From: UBA5603 sp964501315
Lineage (GTDB): Bacteria > Bacillota_I > Bacilli_A > Izemoplasmatales > Hujiaoplasmataceae
DNA length: 64,000 nucleotides
Assembly (NCBI GenBank): GCA_964501315.1
Contig: CAZCSO010000001.1
Coordinates: 114,268 to 178,267, forward strand
Reading direction: 5' to 3'
In this document: piece by piece, positions 58,812 to 64,000 of the stretch
How positions within the stretch are numbered: position 1 is the first letter of the stretch
How the letters are laid out: each line of letters begins with the position of its first letter
The notes under the pieces: generated by a model
Seen by the model: the letters and a program-made list of their open reading frames with translations, nothing else
Told to the model about the DNA's origin: nothing
The model's database searches: none
Program-made: the position numbers and the translations under genes

Positions 58812-60614
58812 ATGAAGTTAGATTACAAAAAAACAATTTATGTAGGCTTAGCTTTTTTTCTGATTTCGTTGTTTTGGCAAACCTACGATTCGATTATCAC
58901 AAAGATATTGATTGATAAATTCGGGTTGAATCAAACTTGGTCCGGTGTGGTAATGGCGTTTGATAACGTATTGGCTTTGTTCTTATTACCACTTTTTGGT
59001 AGCTTATCCGATAAAACTCATTCCAAACGTGGACGCAGAACTCCGTATATTATTATCGGAACCATCGTCGCAGCGTTTGCATTCGTTGGATTATCGTTCG
59101 CCGATAATTATCAAACCAATGTCATCAAAACCGAAACGGGGATTGTGGAATCCTACAATCAGTTCTTGGAAGAACGAAGCGTAATGTTGGGCGGAATCGT
59201 CAACAAGGATGATTTGACGGCCCATTACGTTGAATACAAAAAGAACGAAGCATCCATTCAAGCGAGCTATGATTCGGGCGATATTACACTGGATGAATAT
59301 AATACACAAATTGCTGAAAATTTAGCTGAACATCGTCAATGGGAAAGTGATTTTCAAACCTACATCCTTAAATGGCGTCAAATCACGGATAATGTTTTAT
59401 TGGTTGAAAAAAATAACGAGTTGTCCTCTGGTTATCTTTCTCAAAGTCAATACGATCGATGGTATAAAAATGTCTATGTTAACATGGACAAAGCCATTCA
59501 ATATGCAACCGAACACCAACGTTTGACACAAGCTCAGTATTCCTATTGGGCGGATGAAATCTATGATAACGTTTATGATGCCAGTTTATCGCAAGCGGCT
59601 TGGGAGAAGACTATGAGCCAGCCGGCTGTCTTTATTATCTTTGTCGTCACGTTATTTATTGCTTTGGTTTCCATGGCGACGTTCCGTTCTCCCGCTGTTG
59701 CATTGATGCCGGATGTTACTATCAAACCCTTACGAAGCAAAGCGAACGCCATCATCAATCTGATGGGAACGTTCGGAGGAATTTTATCCATTTTATTGTT
59801 GACGGTTTTTGCGCTTGATAAAGTATCGTATGTGAACTATATGCCTGCTTTTGTATCCGTCAGCGCCTTTATGTTAATTTTATTGGCCATCTTCTTATGG
59901 AAAGTTAAAGAACCTAAATTGGTTGAAGAAAAATTGGCTGAAGATATCAAATATGATTTGGTTGAAGTTGAAGAAGACAAGACACATGAATCCTATGAAG
60001 CATTATCGAAAGAAAAACGGATTTCTCTCTATTTAATCTTAATTTCCGTCTTTTTATGGTTCATTGGGTATAATGCCGTTACGACCAAACTATCCGATTA
60101 TGCACCCAAAGTATTGGGTATGGGTTTTTCATTGCCTTTATTAATCGCTCAAGGCGCTGCCTTAATTGCTTTCTTACCGATTGGGATTATCGCTACGAAA
60201 ATCGGTAGAAGAAAAACAATCTTAATTGGGATTACCATTTTGACCGCTTGTTTCGGTAGCGTCTATTTCATTACCGAAAGCACCAGTTTCTTAATGTATT
60301 TCATCTTCGCCATGACCGGTGTTGGTTGGGCGACCATCAACGTCAACTCCTATCCGATGGTTGTTGAACTGGCAAAAGGTTCGAATGTGGGTCAATACAC
60401 AGGGTATTATTACACCTTCTCGATGGCCGCTCAGATCTTAACGCCGATCTTATCCGGTATCCTTATGGATGCACTCGGACGGAAAGTCTTGTTCCCCTAC
60501 GCAGCACTGTTTGTCGGTTTGGCATTTGTTACGATGTTCTTCGTCAAACACGGCGACGCCAAGATTATAAAAAAAGAATCAGCGCTCGAAAATTTCGACG
60601 TTGATATGGACTAA
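58812..60614 (+). CDS. GPH/SLC45-like MFS transporter with a large inserted domain
   Basis: This 600-residue transporter starts like GPH/SLC45 sugar-cation symporters (FFLISLFWQTYDSIITKIL, GSLSDKTHSKRGRRTPYI). After about residue 98 (the end of span 3) a hydrophilic stretch of about 170 residues, rich in Glu, Gln and Tyr, interrupts the MFS fold, which resumes near residue 268 (MSQPAVFIIFVVTLF) and continues as spans 4-12. By MFS topology the insert would be extracytoplasmic. Normal relatives are about 430 residues, which fits the length without the insert. Substrate probably a sugar. AAGGAG precedes the ATG. Confidence 0.85.
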   Translation: MKLDYKKTIYVGLAFFLISLFWQTYDSIITKILIDKFGLNQTWSGVVMAFDNVLALFLLPLFGSLSDKTHSKRGRRTPYIIIGTIVAAFAFVGLSFADNYQTNVIKTETGIVESYNQFLEERSVMLGGIVNKDDLTAHYVEYKKNEASIQASYDSGDITLDEYNTQIAENLAEHRQWESDFQTYILKWRQITDNVLLVEKNNELSSGYLSQSQYDRWYKNVYVNMDKAIQYATEHQRLTQAQYSYWADEIYDNVYDASLSQAAWEKTMSQPAVFIIFVVTLFIALVSMATFRSPAVALMPDVTIKPLRSKANAIINLMGTFGGILSILLLTVFALDKVSYVNYMPAFVSVSAFMLILLAIFLWKVKEPKLVEEKLAEDIKYDLVEVEEDKTHESYEALSKEKRISLYLILISVFLWFIGYNAVTTKLSDYAPKVLGMGFSLPLLIAQGAALIAFLPIGIIATKIGRRKTILIGITILTACFGSVYFITESTSFLMYFIFAMTGVGWATINVNSYPMVVELAKGSNVGQYTGYYYTFSMAAQILTPILSGILMDALGRKVLFPYAALFVGLAFVTMFFVKHGDAKIIKKESALENFDVDMD

Positions 60615-60616
60615 AG

Positions 60617-60654
60617 TAAAAAGCATTTCACTCGATTGTGAAATGCTTTTTTTA
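60617..60654. terminator. Bidirectional terminator
   Basis: AAAAGCATTTCAC/GTGAAATGCTTTT, a 13-bp perfect stem with a TCGATT loop, serving both convergent genes. Confidence 0.92.
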
Positions 60655-61389
60655 TTCTTTTGGAATGAAAAATTCGAATACAGCGTTGGAATAGTAGGAC
60701 TTAACCCAATCCAACTCTTTTTGAGAGTGAGCAGCGTAACCGATGACCGTAATTCCCTTTTTTTGAGCTCGATCTAAGTACTTGTTGGGCATATCATGGA
60801 TTCCAAAGTTGATGAAATCGGGTTTTGAATACCAGTTGACCCATAAATGTTTCATTAAAAACTTATTGATTTTATTCATCTTGGGGTCGTTTCTAAAGTA
60901 TTCACTGATTTGTCCACGAATGACTTCGGGTCGATTTTTACGGAACCAACCGACGATATCCGGATGAAACGAATGCATGGCCCATACGCCTTGATAACGA
61001 TCCATAAGTTTCATGAATTCTTCGCATAGTCGTTGATGGTTGCTATGGGGTTTTAATTCGATTAATAAAGGAACTTTTCCACCAACCAAATCTAAAACGG
61101 TTTGTAACAGTGGTATTTTTTCTTCCGTCTTTACCAAACGGTAGGGCTCTAAGTCACGGTAGTAAAGATCACTTAAATTTCGGTTCACACCACAAAGCCG
61201 ATTCAAATCCTTATCATGGAATACTACGACAGAGTCGTCTCGCATAAGGGTTATGTCTAGCTCAATTCCATACCCTTTTTCGATGGCTCTTTTAAACGCT
61301 TGAATCGAATTTTCAGGGACCGTTTGATCTTGAGTATGCAATCCCCGGTGAGCAAATAAGGATGTCTTAATCCACGTCAAATCTTTCAT
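60652..61389 (-). CDS. Glycerophosphodiester phosphodiesterase
   Basis: This 245-residue enzyme hydrolyses glycerophosphodiesters to sn-glycerol 3-phosphate and an alcohol. The GDPD motifs are FAHRGLHTQ, PENSIQAFKRAIEKGYGIELDI (metal-binding Glu pair, shown by key residues E-N and E-L-D) and VVFHDKDLNRLCG. There is no signal peptide, so it is cytoplasmic. It may recycle membrane lipid head groups. Confidence 0.92.
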   Translation of the reverse strand: MKDLTWIKTSLFAHRGLHTQDQTVPENSIQAFKRAIEKGYGIELDITLMRDDSVVVFHDKDLNRLCGVNRNLSDLYYRDLEPYRLVKTEEKIPLLQTVLDLVGGKVPLLIELKPHSNHQRLCEEFMKLMDRYQGVWAMHSFHPDIVGWFRKNRPEVIRGQISEYFRNDPKMNKINKFLMKHLWVNWYSKPDFINFGIHDMPNKYLDRAQKKGITVIGYAAHSQKELDWVKSYYSNAVFEFFIPKE

Positions 61390-61478
61390 GTTATCACTTC
61401 CTAGGTATCATTATAACACTAAATAGTGATGATGGAACGCCTTTTTTGGGCGTTGCTTGGCACTTTATCGACAATATA

Positions 61479-61487
61479 TGATATAAT
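61479..61487 (+). promoter_or_regulatory. Extended -10 promoter of the alcohol dehydrogenase gene
   Basis: TGATATAAT, extended -10; TTGGCA lies 19 bases upstream of it (61457-61462). ATG follows 25 bases later. Confidence 0.6.
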
Positions 61488-61511
61488 CAAATCGAAAAGG
61501 GAGGGTTTTCA

Positions 61512-62693
61512 ATGAATAATTTTGCATTTTATAGTCCAACGAAATTTGTTTTCGGTAAAAACACCGAAGGAGAAGTCGGACGATTACTACGATCCTTTAA
61601 CGCAACCAAAGTACTGATTCACTATGGCGGCGGGTCTATTATTCGAAGCGGCTTATTAGATCGCGTCGAAACGGCTTTGAAAGCTGAAAAAATCAATTAT
61701 CTTTTATTAGGTGGCGTTCAACCGAATCCAAGAAGCTCGTTGGTGTATGAAGGCATCGAGTTGGCAAGAAAAGAAAACGTCGACTTCGTATTGGCGGTCG
61801 GTGGCGGATCGGCAATCGACTCTGCGAAAGCCATCGCCGCAGGCGTTTTGTACGATGGCGACTTCTGGGATTTTTATGATCATAAGGCTTACGTCAAAAA
61901 AGCCTTGCCTGTAGGCGTCATTTTAACCATTCCGGCAGCGGGTTCCGAAGCTTCGACAGCGACGGTGATCACCCATGAAAACGGAATGTTGAAACGTGGG
62001 ATGGGATCGGATTTGTTGCGACCAGTGTTTTCCATTATGAACCCTGAATTGACGTATACGTTACCCACTTACCAAACATCCGCTGGTATTGTCGATATGA
62101 TGAGTCATATCTTTGAACGGTATTTAACGCACACAGAGGGAGTTGAATTAACCGATCGACTTTGTGAAGGAACGTTAAAATCGATTATGAATGCGGCCAA
62201 TGTGATTATGAAAGATCCACTCAACTACGAAGCGCGTGCCACCATTTGTTGGGCAGGAACCATCGCCCATAATGGTATCTTAGGTGTTGGCAGAGAAGAA
62301 GATTGGAGTACGCACGGTTTGGAACACGAACTTTCTGCGTTGTACGACGTAACGCACGGAGCAGGACTCGCTGTAATGTTCCCCGCCTATATGCGCTATA
62401 CGCTTGATGCCGATCTTAATCGTTATTATCAACTCGCAACGCGTGTGTTTGATGTTCAAGATAATCCAAATGATGTTCGTTCCGTTGCATTAGAAGGGAT
62501 TCGTCGATTGGAATCATTCTTCAAAGGAATTAAAATGCCACTTACGTTTGCAGAAATTGGTGCAAAAGCAGAAGATATCAATCTGTTGTTGGACAAATTG
62601 GCCATCAATCGTGGATTCCCAATGGGGAGTTTCAAACCATTATCACGGGACGATGCGAAGAAAATTTATCAATTAGCCTGTGAACCTCGATAG
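61512..62693 (+). CDS. Iron-containing alcohol dehydrogenase
   Basis: This 393-residue NAD(P)-dependent dehydrogenase belongs to the BdhA/YugJ branch of group III alcohol dehydrogenases. The nucleotide-binding motif is VGGGSAIDSAKAIA (about 96-109); metal ligands lie in GIVDMMSHIFERYL and HGLEHELSALYDVTHGAGL. It would reduce an aldehyde such as butyraldehyde or acetaldehyde as an electron sink. AAAAGGGAGGG precedes the ATG, and a strong terminator closes the gene. Confidence 0.94.
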   Translation: MNNFAFYSPTKFVFGKNTEGEVGRLLRSFNATKVLIHYGGGSIIRSGLLDRVETALKAEKINYLLLGGVQPNPRSSLVYEGIELARKENVDFVLAVGGGSAIDSAKAIAAGVLYDGDFWDFYDHKAYVKKALPVGVILTIPAAGSEASTATVITHENGMLKRGMGSDLLRPVFSIMNPELTYTLPTYQTSAGIVDMMSHIFERYLTHTEGVELTDRLCEGTLKSIMNAANVIMKDPLNYEARATICWAGTIAHNGILGVGREEDWSTHGLEHELSALYDVTHGAGLAVMFPAYMRYTLDADLNRYYQLATRVFDVQDNPNDVRSVALEGIRRLESFFKGIKMPLTFAEIGAKAEDINLLLDKLAINRGFPMGSFKPLSRDDAKKIYQLACEPR

Positions 62694-62699
62694 AGTGAA

Positions 62700-62729
62700 G
62701 TTGAACGAAATTATCGTTCAACTTTTTTT
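62700..62729 (+). terminator. Terminator after the alcohol dehydrogenase
   Basis: GTTGAACGA/TCGTTCAAC hairpin with an AATTA loop and seven T. Confidence 0.92.
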
Positions 62730-62775
62730 CTTGTAAGTGAAACAATTCATTTTCATGAAAGGGTAAAACTTTTGC

Positions 62776-62804
62776 TTGTGAAAACCCTATCATTGCGGTA
62801 AAAT
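62776..62804 (+). promoter_or_regulatory. Promoter of ald
   Basis: TTGTGA (62776-62781), 17-base spacer, TAAAAT (62799-62804), 25 bases ahead of the chosen ATG. Confidence 0.75.
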
Positions 62805-62829
62805 AGAGGTAAATATGAGAGGTGAAATT

Positions 62830-63930
62830 ATGGTTATTGGATGTGTGAAAGAAATCAAGAAATACGAAAGCCGCGTTGGCTTAACGCCCAGTGCTGTTAG
62901 AGAATATGTCAATGCGGGCCACAAAGTTGTAATCGAAACTAAAGCAGGCGAAAACTCTGGATTCCTCGATGTCGATTATGAAAATGCCGGAGCTTCCATC
63001 GTTGTGGAAGCAAAAGACGTTTGGGAATTGTCGGACATGATCGTCAAAGTAAAAGAACCCTTAGAATCAGAATATCCTTATTTCCGTGAAGGACTTATTC
63101 TTTACACGTACTTGCATTTAGCTGCCGACGAAGCATTAACCAAAGCATTATTGGCAAAAAAAGTTAAATCCGTTGCGTACGAAACCATCGTTTTAGAAGA
63201 CGGATCACTCCCATGCTTAAAACCCATGAGTGAAGTTGCAGGACGTTTAGGCGTCATCGAAGGTGCTAAACACCTTGAAAAACCATTTGGCGGATCAGGG
63301 ATTTTATTATCGGGTGTACCGGGTGTTGAACGAGCTAATGTTGCCATTATCGGTGCTGGCGTTGTTGGCGAAAACGCACTTAAAATGGCTGTTGGACTCG
63401 AAGCCAATGTCACGATTTTGGATGTTAATTTAAAGAAATTAACGTATATTGATGAATTATATGGCAATAAAGTAACGACACTCTACTCAAATGCCGCAAA
63501 CATCGAAAAAGCCGTTACCAGAGCAGACTTAGTTATCAGTGGTGTTTTGTTACCTGGAGCGAAAGCGCCCAAATTAATCAAACGCGATTACTACAAGAAC
63601 ATGAGACCGGGTTCCGTTATCGTTGACGTTGCCATCGACCAAGGCGGATCGACCGAAGTGTCCAAAGCAACGTATCATGACAACCCAACGTTCGTTGTCG
63701 ACGGCATTACGCACTATTGCGTAGCGAATATGCCCGGCGCCGTTCCAAGAACATCAACCCTTGCTTTAAACAATTCAACGATTAAGTACGGATTGCTCAT
63801 TGCCAAATATGGTTTGGAACACGCTATTGAAATTTCTCGTCCATTAAAAGCCGGCGTCAATACCTATGATGGCAAAATAACATGCCAAGGTGTTGCTGAA
63901 GCATTTAATATGGAATATCGCGCGCTCTAA
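62830..63930 (+). CDS. ald: Alanine dehydrogenase
   Basis: This 366-residue enzyme interconverts L-alanine and pyruvate plus ammonia with NAD(H). The N-terminus GCVKEIKKYESRVGLTP, the catalytic stretch VKVKEPLESEYPYF, TYLHLAADEAL, the NAD motif IIGAGVVGENALKMAVGL and VDVAIDQGGS with the catalytic aspartate identify it; the length is typical. The frame opens at 62815, but ATG 62830 follows AGAGGTGA (62818-62825) by four bases. It could supply pyruvate from alanine or act as a fermentation sink making alanine. Confidence 0.96.
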   Translation: MVIGCVKEIKKYESRVGLTPSAVREYVNAGHKVVIETKAGENSGFLDVDYENAGASIVVEAKDVWELSDMIVKVKEPLESEYPYFREGLILYTYLHLAADEALTKALLAKKVKSVAYETIVLEDGSLPCLKPMSEVAGRLGVIEGAKHLEKPFGGSGILLSGVPGVERANVAIIGAGVVGENALKMAVGLEANVTILDVNLKKLTYIDELYGNKVTTLYSNAANIEKAVTRADLVISGVLLPGAKAPKLIKRDYYKNMRPGSVIVDVAIDQGGSTEVSKATYHDNPTFVVDGITHYCVANMPGAVPRTSTLALNNSTIKYGLLIAKYGLEHAIEISRPLKAGVNTYDGKITCQGVAEAFNMEYRAL

Positions 63931-63942
63931 TAGAATACTAAT

Positions 63943-63980
63943 AAAAACCGCTTAAAGGTCTATCCCTTAAGCGGTTTTTT
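63943..63980 (+). terminator. Terminator after ald
   Basis: AAAAACCGCTTAA/TTAAGCGGTTTTT, a 13-bp stem with an 11-base loop and T-run. Confidence 0.92.
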
Positions 63981-64000
63981 ATACCATAATTTTTGAAAAA

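Noticed and set aside
61441..62830. Rex-type redox operators before the alcohol and alanine dehydrogenase genes
   Set aside because: No TTGTGA-N6-TCACAA palindrome is present; the single TTGTGA before ald is its -35 box.

Overview
The window looks like a low-GC, Gram-positive-type bacterial chromosome using the standard code (TGA is a stop, for example at the end of tdk). Fermentative redox genes, a Mollicutes-like core and a tiny intergenic budget point to the Bacillota/Mycoplasmatota border, for example an Izemoplasma- or Acholeplasma-like lineage. That placement is inference. The block mnmG-rsmG-(two membrane genes)-parA-parB-DUF951 is the arrangement normally found beside oriC.

Layout. 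1-9.7 kb holds core genes: rpmE, tdk, tadA, the small SRP RNA, a HAD phosphatase, mnmG, rsmG, two unknown membrane proteins, parA/parB, a DUF951 protein and a MazG-like enzyme. 9.8-11.1 kb holds 13 tRNA genes driven by two clear promoters and ending with tRNA-Phe and a rho-independent terminator. 11.0-24.35 kb is the most remarkable part. The 3' part of tRNA-Phe plus its terminator recurs six more times in direct orientation, cutting the region into six small units of about 1.1-3.8 kb. Each unit carries one to three AT-rich plus-strand genes and no integrase. One repeat is interrupted by an intact IS1182-like element with an 18-bp target duplication. The repeats decay with distance from tRNA-Phe, which suggests successive insertion at the tRNA, an integron-like cassette array built on a tRNA terminator.

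24.5-39.2 kb is mixed accessory DNA: a methyltransferase, a GH127-like glycosidase with an MFS transporter, an APH-like kinase, a Crp/Fnr regulator followed by a hemerythrin/PAS protein and partners, several small membrane proteins, an ABC-2 exporter and a deoxynucleoside kinase. 39.4-49.4 kb holds a secreted GH81 beta-1,3-glucanase lipoprotein, an MFS transporter, a ChrA-type transporter, a DUF1538/P-II operon and an Ig-like surface protein.

49.5-56.3 kb is one tight operon for a trimeric NAD- and ferredoxin-linked [FeFe] hydrogenase (HydC, HydB, HydA), interleaved with DRTGG, HATPase and PHP proteins. It is followed by an ABC binding protein and permease, a PH-like membrane protein, a GPH/MFS transporter with a large inserted domain, a glycerophosphodiesterase, an iron alcohol dehydrogenase and alanine dehydrogenase. 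Together hydrogenase, alcohol dehydrogenase and alanine dehydrogenase suggest an anaerobe that disposes of NADH as H2, alcohol and alanine while living on external polysaccharides and amino acids.
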